From contig JAPLNB010000351.1 in the NCBI GenBank assembly GCA_026693085.1, positions 1-43,586 of the forward strand: 43,586 nt of DNA. Reading direction: 5' to 3'. The first letter of the stretch is position 1. Each line of letters opens with the position of its first letter. The notes beneath the pieces are model-generated. The model had not been told where the DNA came from and ran no database searches. It saw only the letters and a program-made list of their open reading frames with translations. Positions 27,501 to 35,706 of the stretch are shown one piece after another. The position numbers and the translations under genes were made by a program. Source of the stretch: Planctomycetota bacterium (lineage in GTDB: Bacteria > Planctomycetota > Phycisphaerae > Tepidisphaerales > Tepidisphaeraceae).

Positions 27501-27830
27501 AATTATGCGCCGTGTCTGACGTCGCTGGATGAACTGGACAAGAAATGTCCGGAAGTCGATGGCGCCGGCGACATGGCTACGGGGTTCATGAGGGCTTTGT
27601 GCCTGATTCGCCTGGAAAAGCTCGCCGAGGCGTCGGCTTTGCTTGGGAAGATGGAATCGTGGCTCGGCAGCCCGGAGCAGCACGCGCGAGCGCTGTTTCT
27701 GACGGGGTGGATTTGTCTTCAGACCGATGAGAAGCCCAAGGCGATCGGGATTTTCCGCCGCGTTGCCGAAGTGTACCCGCAAACGTCGTTTGCCCCCAAA
27801 GCGGTCAAGCTGGCTGCGGGAATGGAGTGA
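24519..27830 (+). CDS. Large membrane-anchored helical-repeat (TPR-like) protein of unknown function
   Basis: 1103 residues. An N-terminal hydrophobic helix (VWPFGAVLVGALGLRVYY) followed by a Pro/Ala-rich stretch suggests an inner-membrane anchor with the body outside. The remainder is almost entirely helical with recurring TPR-like spacing. The clearest units are EVTWQANFLNTTGKSAEAIAVYRKFIEDF (mid-protein) and, at the very end, ARALFLTGWICLQTDEKPKAIGIFRRVAEVYPQTSFAPKA. No enzyme motif was seen. It starts at ATG 24519, six bases after GGGGG. The downstream sulfatase-fold gene begins 3 bp after its stop and uses a GGAG inside its last codons, so the two are coupled and probably act together at the cell surface. 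The role is unknown; scaffolding is an inference. Confidence 0.8.
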   Translation: MLNMRQLKWWVWPFGAVLVGALGLRVYYRPARAPARTPAPVRTVKPNAGPAVGSPDSLIVLLTHMTAARTAREANIRRQVDEAIKSAAAGRSQDGLGQIGRLIAVVNAEVEAFRQQVPSPQTRPMSAPSVGAERLLSDGRVPHEMLLARLDGRAVDLAKVDVKLAAKEITEQQWASSYGAALDSEPESAGALLERVILYQGEKLTAERMWQLASADLSPMARAVLVEQLWAYHAPGASATVEQCSRFYEGLIARSVDISPVADGLLDRYIQELDKRDAPEVANRVLEGIICIVPRTRLGARATALRIAVESGAARDKLVQSLRETYAGTDVAGVLQGPYVELLAKENRFIEAFQAMDSDGAMARATTMQQLLQVIAELALRAPSVGTMLCSNRRTALPEASMGLFALSPVQLCLGLAEELTGSQINPTDVDPAARPSTNSSGPQAPAAVLADLLQRATKSLPAESIRQTMLAGIKKAEAPDPTAVAASKMAPQRLYEVTWQANFLNTTGKSAEAIAVYRKFIEDFRDNSEIVMRARTQFVELLMRQEPIDVQELDKQLGQLNASNAPMTAAVWNLRLRVLLHRIMSVPGDARRSMWSGGIAKLAGEGFPLSEEALADVDRLPSRLGRKGALSPLDILNDLVLLAPNFETMHRLQLRRIGMLLSQGATEDVRQAVAMDLAISSVTAEGPSGAAGRSREILKFSGVSEDQLEGLQTAFRGGLEKPGQAASGTSVGGMDSSLRRAAEAALKAADPGLSLRRKAFLKLLAGQADDAIRDAYALLNQTPASEEALGVLDFVAVLLAIADGSFHESNRFAQWLAERNVGQASASTPDRLLAVLQQCESKESTLMEIEDDVRSDGATDQMPVFRPSMQFAGVPRGLRCELAKAALRRWGQRAVGWGSSLLAAGDTSGARGMWLAAINAQRHRGYACSLLEQVVQNTLANSPDSNVESKLKLLEEMMPSLRVAQDRTGMQVRLVAVRRQSGLKIAKNLFDEGNYAPCLTSLDELDKKCPEVDGAGDMATGFMRALCLIRLEKLAEASALLGKMESWLGSPEQHARALFLTGWICLQTDEKPKAIGIFRRVAEVYPQTSFAPKAVKLAAGME

Positions 27831-27833
27831 ACT

Positions 27834-29300
27834 ATGCATCGTCGCATTGATCACATCGTTGGGGTGTTGGTGGTGATGATGGGTTGGCCGGTGCTGGTTG
27901 AGGCGGAGCAGAAGCTTCCGGACATGACTCGGCCGCCGAACATCGTGCTGATCGCGATCGACACGCTACGGGCGGACCATGTGGGGTGCTATGGGTACTG
28001 GCGGCCGACGTCGCCGAGCATTGACAGGTTTGCCGGGGAGGGCGTGACTTTTGATCGGTGCTACAGTGTGGCGGCGTGGACGAAGGCGTCGTTCATGTCG
28101 ATGATGACAGGGCAACTGCCGGCGGCGCATGGATGCAAGAGCGACGTAGACGCGTTGTCGCCGAGCATGCCGACGGTTTCGGAGCGATTGCGTCAGGTTG
28201 GGTATTACTGCGTGGCGGTGGTGAGCAACCCGTTGGTTGGCGCGAAGTTCGGGTTTGGGCGCGGATTTGAGAAATACGACGATTACACGGTTTTTCTCGA
28301 TGCGGAGCTGGCTTTGCTGGGCGCTGAGAAGCCGGGGCAGTATACGGGGGTTGGGGAGTTGGTGAGCGGCGCGACGGTGACGCGGCAGGCGAAGCGGCTG
28401 CTGGAGACGGCGAGGAAAACGGGCAAGCCGTACTTTTTATTCGTGCACTATTTTGACCCACACGACAGTTACGTACCACCGGCGCCGTACGATCGGCAGT
28501 TTGATCGGGAGTACTCGGGCGGGATGGACGGACGGGACGTTAACTCGCTGCGCAATTTTCCGCCACCGCCGCGTGATCTGGAGCATTTGCGGGCGCGTTA
28601 CGATGGTGAGATCGCGTACGAGGATGCGCAGGTGGGGCAGTTGCTACGGGCGGTGGATGAGGCGCCCGAGGGCGCGAACAACACGCTGGTGATCCTGGTC
28701 AGCGATCATGGTGAGGCGTTTGGCGAGCATGGGAAGCTTCTGCACGGGAACAGCACTTACAGCGAAGAAGTTGCGGTGCCGATGATCTGGCGTTGGCGTG
28801 GGGTTTTGCCTGCGGGGCGTCGGGTGAAGACGGCGGTGGGCACCAACGACATTGCGGCGACTCTGGCGGAGCTTTTCCGCTTCAATCGGTTTGAGACGAT
28901 CCACGCGCGGTCGCTGTGGCCGGCGCTGCTTGGCGGGCCGTTTCCGGATGCGGATATTGTTTCGGACAAGTGCATTTTCTTTCCCATGCATCTATCGCTG
29001 ACGCGTGGCAACCTGCGTCTGCACGCGCGTTTTGCCAACTCGCCGGATAAGGCGGACACGGAGTATGAGCTGTACGACGTGTCGAAAGACCCGGGGGAGA
29101 AGCAGAACCTGGTGGCGCCCGATCATCCTCAGATGGAGAGCCTGAAGAGCGCGTTGCTGCGGGTCTGGTCACAATGCATGGAACTGCGCAAGCAGCACCA
29201 CGTCGATGCGCCGGCCAATCAGGTCAGACTCGACGATAAAGAGCGCCGCCGCATCCAGGGCCTGGGCTATACGGAGACTCCGGGCAAGAAAGCGAAATAG
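27834..29300 (+). CDS. Exported sulfatase-fold protein with Thr at the formylglycine position
   Basis: A 488-residue protein with an N-terminal signal-like helix (IVGVLVVMMGWPVLVEA). The sulfatase N-terminal core is PNIVLIAIDTLRADHVGCYGY (metal ligand Asp43). The nucleophile loop reads AAWTKASFMSMMTG, so Thr83 replaces the Cys/Ser that becomes formylglycine. Later motifs are FVHYFDPHDSYVPP, VSDHGEAFGEHG (second metal site), HGNSTYSEEVAVPMIW, and a C-terminal ELYDVSKDPGEKQNL typical of planctomycete sulfatases. The fold and length are those of sulfatases, but the nucleophile indicates a phosphatase or phosphotransferase-like enzyme. It is coupled to the preceding gene by a 3-bp gap and is followed 9 bp on by the pseudopilin gene. 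Confidence 0.85.
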   Translation: MHRRIDHIVGVLVVMMGWPVLVEAEQKLPDMTRPPNIVLIAIDTLRADHVGCYGYWRPTSPSIDRFAGEGVTFDRCYSVAAWTKASFMSMMTGQLPAAHGCKSDVDALSPSMPTVSERLRQVGYYCVAVVSNPLVGAKFGFGRGFEKYDDYTVFLDAELALLGAEKPGQYTGVGELVSGATVTRQAKRLLETARKTGKPYFLFVHYFDPHDSYVPPAPYDRQFDREYSGGMDGRDVNSLRNFPPPPRDLEHLRARYDGEIAYEDAQVGQLLRAVDEAPEGANNTLVILVSDHGEAFGEHGKLLHGNSTYSEEVAVPMIWRWRGVLPAGRRVKTAVGTNDIAATLAELFRFNRFETIHARSLWPALLGGPFPDADIVSDKCIFFPMHLSLTRGNLRLHARFANSPDKADTEYELYDVSKDPGEKQNLVAPDHPQMESLKSALLRVWSQCMELRKQHHVDAPANQVRLDDKERRRIQGLGYTETPGKKAK

Positions 29301-29309
29301 GGAGCTACC

Positions 29310-30086
29310 ATGTGCAAACGACGCAAGGGTTTCACGCTGGTTGAACTGGTGATGGTGATCGCGATCGGGGCTTTCATGATCGCGCTGCTGGCGCCAACGG
29401 TTCGGCAAACGCATCTGGCGGCCGACAGCATCGTTTGTGCCAGCAATATGGAGCGGATCGGCCAGGCGATGGCTGCATACACGCAGGACAACAACGGCTA
29501 TTTGATTATGAGCCAGCCAATGCAGATACCGGACCCAAACGACCCGAACAAGAAAGTGAGTTTTGCGAAATGGTCCCGGTGGCACACGGCGTTGGTGATG
29601 AGCGGCTACCTCGAAGGCAAATGCGATGATGGGAACTTTGTTTACTCGCCGTCGCGGGTCTTCAAGTGTCCGGCGGATAGCACCATCCCGAACAACTGCC
29701 CGCTTGGACAGGGCGGGCATGGCTGCAGCTACCTGGTCAACAACCGTGTCATCCCGCTCAATGGGGACAGTGGTGCGTCGGGTGGCCCGTTCAGTATCAG
29801 CAAATACAAGAACCGTGCCGCGCGCCTGGTTCTGACGGAGAAAGACGGCGACGTGGACAAGTGCCAGGGCGGGCTGATCGAACATTGGAACCAGGAGATC
29901 ATCATCAATCATGTGAAAGGGCGCCATGGTCGAGCGGCACCGGATGGTCTGTGCAACGTTTTGTTCCTGGACTGGCATGTCGAGCCATTGCTGGCCAAGG
30001 AGGTCATCGCGCCGGCGGTTCGCGCGAAGCAGAAGAACGTCGATCCCGATCCAAAGAATCTGTGGGGACTTCGGGCCGAGGATTGA
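29310..30086 (+). CDS. Type II secretion-like pseudopilin (prepilin with H-to-DG tail)
   Basis: 258 residues. The N-terminus, KRRKGFTLVELVMVIAIGAFMIALL, is a prepilin-peptidase site (cleavage Gly7/Phe8, conserved Glu at mature +5) followed by the pilin helix. The C-terminal segment GRHGRAAPDGLCNVLFLDWHVE is the His-to-Asp-Gly tail characteristic of the planctomycete pseudopilin family. The Cys pairs in the middle may form disulfides. The ATG at 29310 has GGAG 5 bases upstream. As last gene of the operon it is followed by hairpins. These proteins are highly multiplied in Planctomycetota and most have no assigned job; assembly into a surface or secretion filament is inferred from the family. 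Confidence 0.9.
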   Translation: MCKRRKGFTLVELVMVIAIGAFMIALLAPTVRQTHLAADSIVCASNMERIGQAMAAYTQDNNGYLIMSQPMQIPDPNDPNKKVSFAKWSRWHTALVMSGYLEGKCDDGNFVYSPSRVFKCPADSTIPNNCPLGQGGHGCSYLVNNRVIPLNGDSGASGGPFSISKYKNRAARLVLTEKDGDVDKCQGGLIEHWNQEIIINHVKGRHGRAAPDGLCNVLFLDWHVEPLLAKEVIAPAVRAKQKNVDPDPKNLWGLRAED

Positions 30087-30121
30087 TCGCGGCGAACGGT
30101 TGGATTTGCGGGTCAGAACTG

Positions 30122-30145
30122 AGCGGGCGCTTGGCCGCCCGCTTT
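30122..30145 (+). terminator. Hairpin terminator candidate after the pseudopilin gene
   Basis: AGCGGGCG (30122-30129) and CGCCCGCT (30136-30143) form a perfect 8-bp stem with a 6-base loop, followed by only two T residues. A second GC-rich hairpin (about 30147-30180) follows. The stem is strong but the U-run is poor. Confidence 0.5.
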
Positions 30146-30255
30146 GGGCTGCGCGGCGCAAACGGGCTCTGCCGCGCCCTTTGAGCGGGCGGGGCAACTG
30201 GTAGAATACGCCTGAGTCGCGCGGGCCGGGTCATCTGTTTTGCAAGGAGCAACAC

Positions 30256-31107
30256 GTGCTTGATTTTCCAAGAACGACCATCGAGAACGTCTCGGTGTCG
30301 CGCATGCTGATCGGCATCAACTGGTTCCTGGGGTATTCGCATACCAGCAAGGCCAAGGACGATTTCATCATCGAGCACCAGACGCGCCAGCGCCTGCGCG
30401 AGATCATCACCGTGTTCATGAAATCCGGCATTGATACGCTGTACGGGGTGCGTCCCGAAACCACTCCCGGGCTTATGGCTGCCATTGCGGACGCGGAGCA
30501 AGCCACCGGGCGCAAGTGCATCACGATTGCGACGCCGACACTGAATATCGCCGATGGTTCGGAGGCGCTGGCTGAAACCGGGCGTCTTCTGGATGCGCAT
30601 GCCAAGATTGGGGCGACGTTTTGCCTGCCGCACCAGGCGACGACGGATGCCCTGGTCGATCGCCGAAAGCGCTGCATCACGAACATGGACAAGTACTGCG
30701 CGATGATCCGCGCCCGCGGGATGATCCCCGGCTTGTCGACGCACATGCCTGAGGCGCCTGTCTATGCGGACGAGTCCGGCCTGGACGTTGCCACGTATAT
30801 CCAGATCTACAACCCCGTCGGCTTCCTGATGCAGATCGAGGTGGATTGGGTTCATCGGATGATCTGGAGCTGCCAGAAGCCGGTGATCTGCATCAAGCCG
30901 ATGGCCGCCGGCCGCTGTCTGCCGCTGGTGGGGATGGCGTTTGCCTGGTCGACTCTGCGGGATCAGGACATGGTGTGCGTGGGGACGTTGACGGCGGACG
31001 AGGCGCGGGAGCTGATCGACCTTTCGTGGTCGATTCTCGAACGCCGGTCGTCTACGATTGCTTTGCAGCGCACCCGCAGCAAAGAGTCGGTGGAGAAGAA
31101 GCAATAG
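30256..31107 (+). CDS. Conserved-looking TIM-barrel-like protein, function unknown
   Basis: 283 residues, cytoplasmic (no signal or membrane helix). The pattern of strands ending in short motifs (GIDTLYGVRPET, KCITIATPTLNI, GATFCLPHQAT, GMIPGLSTHMPE, KPVICIKPMAAGRCLPLVGM, DMVCVGTLTADEARELID) fits an eight-stranded TIM barrel. The last two elements faintly resemble aldo/keto reductases, but no catalytic tetrad can be assigned. The start is a GTG at 30256 with a full AAGGAG (30244-30249) 6 bases upstream, a clear ribosome site. The gene lies 57 bp before the FAD/Fe-S dehydrogenase gene, so a metabolic link is possible. I do not recognise its family. Confidence 0.7.
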   Translation: MLDFPRTTIENVSVSRMLIGINWFLGYSHTSKAKDDFIIEHQTRQRLREIITVFMKSGIDTLYGVRPETTPGLMAAIADAEQATGRKCITIATPTLNIADGSEALAETGRLLDAHAKIGATFCLPHQATTDALVDRRKRCITNMDKYCAMIRARGMIPGLSTHMPEAPVYADESGLDVATYIQIYNPVGFLMQIEVDWVHRMIWSCQKPVICIKPMAAGRCLPLVGMAFAWSTLRDQDMVCVGTLTADEARELIDLSWSILERRSSTIALQRTRSKESVEKKQ

Positions 31108-31164
31108 CCGCCTCTGCTGCCGGGATCGCGAGCAAGGGGGCTTTTGCGTAGGTCGGATGGTGCA

Positions 31165-34158
31165 ATGACCGTTTGCCTTCAAGTGCTGCGGGGCTGTGGC
31201 ATGCCGGAACCGGACCGTGCCGGCATCGCTGCCGAGTTGGAGAAGCTTGCCCCTGGGCAGGTGCGTTTCTCGCGGCATGACCAGATGCTCTACGCCACGG
31301 ATGCATCGATCTACCAGATCGAGCCGATCGGCGTGGTCGTGCCCGACAGCATCGATTCACTGGAAAGGATCGTCGCGTATTGCGGGTCGCACGGGCTTCC
31401 GCTGTTGCCGCGCGGCGGCGGCACGAGCCTGCCGGGCCAATGCACCAACCGCGCGATCGTTCTGGACTATTCCGCCTTCTGCCGGCAAGTCCTTTCGATC
31501 GACGCGTCCAGCCGTCACTGCCACGTCGAACCCGGCATCACCATTGACGAGCTGAACCGGCAGCTTGAAAAGGGGACACTCCTATTTTTCGCCCCTGATC
31601 CGGCGACCAGCGCGCAGGCGACGATCGGCGGGTGCATCGGCAACAACGCCGCGGGGGCCCGCTCGATCCGCTATGGCCGAACCAGTGAGAACGTCGCCGG
31701 CCTTGATATCATGCTGAGCGGCGGGGAGCGGTGCTGGCTCGAGGAATCGGCCGGGCGTCGCAGTGGCACTGCGCTTCGATTGGCTCAGCAGGTTGCGGCG
31801 GTTGTGTCGCAGTATGCCCCGGAGATCCGCGACCGGTTTCCCAAAACACTGCGACGCAACGCCGGGTACGCGCTGGATCTGGTTCTGGCGCAGCTGGATC
31901 GGGGCATTGGCCCTGAGGACCTGGACCTTGGCGGTTTGCTCTGCGGGAGCGAGGGCACGCTGGCAGTCATTCTGGGCGCCAAGCTCAAGCTGCATCAGAT
32001 TCCGCGTTTCAAGGGGCTGGCGATCGCGTCGTTTCCGACGTTGGAGGAGGCGATCGAAGCCGTTGCGCCGTGTGTTCACACGGGTGCTTCAGCGGTCGAA
32101 TTGATCGACGATGTGGTGCTCGGAGCCGCGCGGGGCAACGCCGAGTGCCGCGGCTACATGGATCTGCTGCCGAAGGTGAACAGCGGCGACGCGGCCGCTG
32201 TTCTGTACGTTGAATACCAGGAAACCGACGCGATCGAGCAGGTCAACGGGCACTTCGAGCAGCTTCGAAAGGTTTTTCCGGGTGTTGCGATCGCAACATA
32301 CCTGGACAAGCCGGCGCTGCTGCGAGCGTGGGCGTTGCGGAAAGCGGGCGAGCCGCTTTTGCATGGGCTGGCCGGGCATCGCAAGCCGGTTACGTGCGTT
32401 GAAGACAACGCAGTGCCGCTGGAGAACCTGGTGCGTTTCGTTGCTGGCTTCAAGGAGATCGTCACGCGGCACGGCACCAAAGCGGCGTATTGGGCGCATG
32501 CATCTGTTGGCGTTCTGCATGTGCGGCCGATGCTCGATCTGCACGATCCGGCCGATCGCGAACGTATGCGAGAGATTGCGGTCGAAGTCGCCGACTGGGC
32601 GCGCGAATGCGGCGGGGTGATGTCCGGCGAGCATGGCGATGGTCGGCTGCGCGGGCCGCTGCTCGAGCGGTTTTTCGGGCCTGATTTGATGGTCGCGTTT
32701 CGCGAGATCAAAGCCATTTTTGATCCGCACAACATCCTGAATCCGGACATCATCGTCGCTCCCGGGCCGATCGAGAGCATGACGCAGAACCTGCGATTGG
32801 CGCCGCATGGGCGGGAGCTTGCGTGGCCGAATGTGGAGACCTATTTCGACTACAGCGATCACGAAGGCTTCAGGGGTGCGGTGGAGGTCTGCAGCGGCCC
32901 GGGGGTCTGCCGGAAGACGGCCGGCGGGGTGATGTGTCCCTCTTATCGTGCGACGCTCGATGAACGCCACTCGACCCGCGGGCGAGCGAATGCGCTGCGA
33001 TTGGCGATCTCGGGGCAGTTTTCAAAGAACGGCGATGGTCCGATGCCGGCGTGGGATGATCCGGAGACGATCCAGACGCTGCATCTGTGCTTGAGCTGCA
33101 AGGCGTGCAAGACGGAATGCCCGAGCAACGTCGATCTGGCGCGGCTGAAGGCGGAGTACACCGCGCAGCGATACAAGCAGCACGGCGCGCCGTTGCAGGC
33201 GAAGGTGTTTGGGCATATTCGGCGGTTGAACCAGCTTGCATCGCTTGTGCCAGGAGTGGCGAATTGGGTGAATTCGCTGGCGCCGGTTCGGGCGCTGCTC
33301 GGGCGGGTGTTGGGGCTTTCGCCGAGCCGGTCGATGCCGACGTTTGGGCCGTCGCTGTACCGGTGGTTTAAGAAGCACAGGCGGTTGTCGGCGGGGCGTG
33401 GCGCGGCGAGCCGGGTGGTGCTCTTTGGCGACTGCTTTACGACGTACAACGACCCGCACATCGGGCAGGCTGCGATCGGGTTGCTCGAATCGCTCGGCTA
33501 TAGCGTTCAGATGCCGAAGGTGGGGTGCTGCGGACGATCGATGATCTCGATGGGGTTGCTGGCGGACGCGATTTGGACCGCGGACAAGACGCTCGGAATG
33601 TTGCGAGACTCCATTGTCGATGACCACGTGAAGGCGATCGTGGTTTGCGAGCCGTCGTGCCTGGCGACGATGAAGGATGAATGGCTGCAACTGAAGCTGA
33701 AGACCGATATGGCTTTGCGTCGCAAGCTGGTCGAGAAGGCGATCATGGTGGACGAGTTTGTGGAGCGATACTGGGATGAGCATCCGGTCAGGCCAACGGT
33801 GGCGGCGGGGTCAGAGGGTCGCCAGGTCGTGTTCCATGGGCATTGCCATCAGAAAGCGCTGTGGGGTGAGAATACGGCGGCGGCGCTGCTTCGGCGGCTG
33901 GTGGGCGATCGGCTGAAGGTGCTGCCATCGGGGTGCTGTGGCATGGCGGGGTCGTTTGGGTATACGAAAGAGCGATATGGGCTGTCGATGAAGATTGGGG
34001 AGCAGTCGCTGTTCAGTCACATTCGCGCGGCTTCGCCGGAGGCGATTGTCGTGGCGCCGGGCACGTCGTGCCGGCATCAGATCAAAGATGGAACGGGGCG
34101 GCGGGCCACGCATCCAATCGAGCTGGCCAACCAGCTTCTTTCGGCCGATCACCGGTAG
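31165..34158 (+). CDS. YdiJ-like FAD-linked and Fe-S dehydrogenase (D-2-hydroxyacid type)
   Basis: About 997 residues. The N-terminal half is an FAD-binding PCMH/GlcD-type domain: PRGGGTSLPGQ (82-92), ATIGGCIGNNAAGARSIRYG, then FAD-oxidase C-terminal elements ending EHGDGR and FDPHNILNPD. The C-terminal half has Fe-S sites (CSGPGVC at 576-582 with C591; CLSCKACKTECP at 642-652) and two cysteine-rich CCG-type blocks (GCCGRSMISMG and GCCGMAGSFGYTKERY). This single-chain order and length match YdiJ, a D-2-hydroxyglutarate dehydrogenase, rather than separate GlcD and GlcF. The substrate is inferred from the family. The frame opens at a TTG (31144); ATG at 31165 or 31201 are both possible, and none has a strong ribosome site. 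Confidence 0.85.
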   Translation: MTVCLQVLRGCGMPEPDRAGIAAELEKLAPGQVRFSRHDQMLYATDASIYQIEPIGVVVPDSIDSLERIVAYCGSHGLPLLPRGGGTSLPGQCTNRAIVLDYSAFCRQVLSIDASSRHCHVEPGITIDELNRQLEKGTLLFFAPDPATSAQATIGGCIGNNAAGARSIRYGRTSENVAGLDIMLSGGERCWLEESAGRRSGTALRLAQQVAAVVSQYAPEIRDRFPKTLRRNAGYALDLVLAQLDRGIGPEDLDLGGLLCGSEGTLAVILGAKLKLHQIPRFKGLAIASFPTLEEAIEAVAPCVHTGASAVELIDDVVLGAARGNAECRGYMDLLPKVNSGDAAAVLYVEYQETDAIEQVNGHFEQLRKVFPGVAIATYLDKPALLRAWALRKAGEPLLHGLAGHRKPVTCVEDNAVPLENLVRFVAGFKEIVTRHGTKAAYWAHASVGVLHVRPMLDLHDPADRERMREIAVEVADWARECGGVMSGEHGDGRLRGPLLERFFGPDLMVAFREIKAIFDPHNILNPDIIVAPGPIESMTQNLRLAPHGRELAWPNVETYFDYSDHEGFRGAVEVCSGPGVCRKTAGGVMCPSYRATLDERHSTRGRANALRLAISGQFSKNGDGPMPAWDDPETIQTLHLCLSCKACKTECPSNVDLARLKAEYTAQRYKQHGAPLQAKVFGHIRRLNQLASLVPGVANWVNSLAPVRALLGRVLGLSPSRSMPTFGPSLYRWFKKHRRLSAGRGAASRVVLFGDCFTTYNDPHIGQAAIGLLESLGYSVQMPKVGCCGRSMISMGLLADAIWTADKTLGMLRDSIVDDHVKAIVVCEPSCLATMKDEWLQLKLKTDMALRRKLVEKAIMVDEFVERYWDEHPVRPTVAAGSEGRQVVFHGHCHQKALWGENTAAALLRRLVGDRLKVLPSGCCGMAGSFGYTKERYGLSMKIGEQSLFSHIRAASPEAIVVAPGTSCRHQIKDGTGRRATHPIELANQLLSADHR

Positions 34159-34485
34159 GGCACGGTATTGCATCGCTTTCTTTCCCGCCACGCGCATACC
34201 AGAGCGGCGGGAGGTGCAAGGGTGGGGTTCGAGAGGGTCTGGCCATTTTCGAGGGCATTTGTTGAAGATCGTTGCGGCTCTGCTTTGGCTGCTGGGGGCC
34301 GTATGGACAGGAAGGTTCTCAAGAAGCAGTTGTACGCGTGCTTCGAACAGGCCCTGGAGTCTTGCTAAAGGGGATTGGGGCGTTGCAGAACCCAGAAAGA
34401 TTATGCTTGACAATAATCTAAAGGATGGCATGATGCTGGCGTAGTCCATATTACGCGACGGCTTACGCTTCAACTTAGGGGTCTT
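34159..34485 (+). other. Intergenic region before the patatin module
   Basis: These 327 bases hold a promoter candidate at 34407-34434 and AGGGG (34474-34478) as ribosome site of the patatin gene. A 21-codon frame (ATG 34303 to a TAA ending 34368, preceded by GGGGG) is too short to call. An inverted CCCGCC/GGCGGG pair (about 34189-34213) could weakly terminate the preceding gene. Confidence 0.45.
34407..34434 (+). promoter_or_regulatory. Promoter candidate for the patatin module
   Basis: A perfect TTGACA (34407-34412), a 16-bp spacer and CATGAT (34429-34434; 4/6). Initiation near 34441 leaves about 45 nt before the ATG at 34486. Confidence 0.45.
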
Positions 34486-35652
34486 ATGGCAAACGATCAA
34501 GAAGTAATCGAAATGGAGGGTTCTTCACAGGACCGCACCGGTATTGCTCTGAGCCTGTCCGGCGGCGGATACCGCGCAATGGTCTTTCACCTTGGCGCGA
34601 TCTGGCGGCTGAACCAGGCGGGGCTTCTTTCAAAGCTCACGCGTGTGTGCAGCGTCTCCGGTGGCTCGATCACCGCTGGCGCTTTGGCGCTTTGGTGGCG
34701 GAACCTGGCGTTCGACGCCGACGGCGTCGCGCAGCGCCTCGATATCTTCATCGATGAAGTCCGCAAATTCGCCCATGTCACCGTCGATGCCGGTGCCATT
34801 ATCGGCGGCATCCTGCTGCCCGGCACCATTAATGACCGTGTCGTATCCGCTTACGACAAGCACCTTTTCCATCACGCGACTCTCCAGGATCTGCCCTCGG
34901 AAGGTCCAGGCACACCGCGATTCTGTTTCCTGGCCACCAACATCCAGACGGGCGCCCTGTGGCGATTCCAGAAATGCTACATGGGCGATTATCACGTCGG
35001 CCTTCTGCGCGATCCGGCTGTTCCGCTCGCCTTCGCCGTTGCCGCCTCGTCGGCTTTCCCGCCCGTTCTCTCGCCGGCGGTTCTGAAGCTCAATACCCCC
35101 TTCGCCGCCACCCAAGGCGCCGACCTCCAGCGTCCGCCGTTCACCACCCACGTTACCCTCAGCGACGGCGGGGTTTACGACAATCTCGGTCTGGAGCCCA
35201 CCAAGGGCTTTCGCACGGTTCTGGTCAGCGATGCCGGCCAGAAGATGTCGCCCGAGCCCGAGCCGGCGCACAACTGGGCCCAGCATTCGATCCGCGTTAT
35301 GGAAGTCATCGACAACCAGGTGCGCAGCCTTCGCAAACGCCACCTTATTGATGCCTTCAAGCGCGGGGATTACGCGCACGGCGATCCCGAGGGCGCCTAT
35401 TGGGGCATCCGCACCGATTTTGCCGGCTACGAGGTTTCCGATCCGCTCGGCTGCCTCAGCCGCAACCCCAATCCATTGGCCGCCATCCCCACGCGCCTCC
35501 AGGCCATGGACGACAGCACGCAGGAAATGCTCATCAACTGGGGTTACGCCATCTGCGACGCTGCCCTTCGTAAATACGGCGCATCGCTGGTCACGCGTTA
35601 CGGCGCCAAGATCGCCGAGCCGGATCGATTCCCATATCCCAGAGGTTATTAG
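34486..35652 (+). CDS. Patatin-like phospholipase/acyl hydrolase
   Basis: A 388-residue cytoplasmic protein. Patatin hallmarks are all present: the oxyanion loop SGGGYR (residues 25-30), the nucleophile elbow SVSGGS with Ser58, and the catalytic Asp in SDGGVYDNLG (Asp227, DGG motif). The family hydrolyses acyl esters, typically membrane phospholipids, by a Ser-Asp dyad. No signal peptide or anchor is seen. The start ATG follows AGGGGTCTT. Codons are C-ending, unlike the G-ending style of most of the window, and the same holds for most of the following peptidase gene, so the pair may be acquired DNA. Patatins serve as membrane-damaging effectors in several antiphage systems; that role here is a hypothesis from context. 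Confidence 0.88.
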   Translation: MANDQEVIEMEGSSQDRTGIALSLSGGGYRAMVFHLGAIWRLNQAGLLSKLTRVCSVSGGSITAGALALWWRNLAFDADGVAQRLDIFIDEVRKFAHVTVDAGAIIGGILLPGTINDRVVSAYDKHLFHHATLQDLPSEGPGTPRFCFLATNIQTGALWRFQKCYMGDYHVGLLRDPAVPLAFAVAASSAFPPVLSPAVLKLNTPFAATQGADLQRPPFTTHVTLSDGGVYDNLGLEPTKGFRTVLVSDAGQKMSPEPEPAHNWAQHSIRVMEVIDNQVRSLRKRHLIDAFKRGDYAHGDPEGAYWGIRTDFAGYEVSDPLGCLSRNPNPLAAIPTRLQAMDDSTQEMLINWGYAICDAALRKYGASLVTRYGAKIAEPDRFPYPRGY

Positions 35653-35706
35653 CGCCTGCCGCATCAGTCTTCCCGCGATGCGACAGACCTCGTTCTCGGA
35701 GGACTC

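Noticed and set aside
34303..34368. A 21-codon frame preceded by GGGGG
   Set aside because: Too short and without similarity to anything; a match in relatives would be needed.
34426..34440. A sigma-54-like site (TGGCATG-N4-TGGC) before the patatin gene
   Set aside because: GG and GC fall at the right spacing, but the boxes are imperfect and overlap a better sigma-70 candidate.
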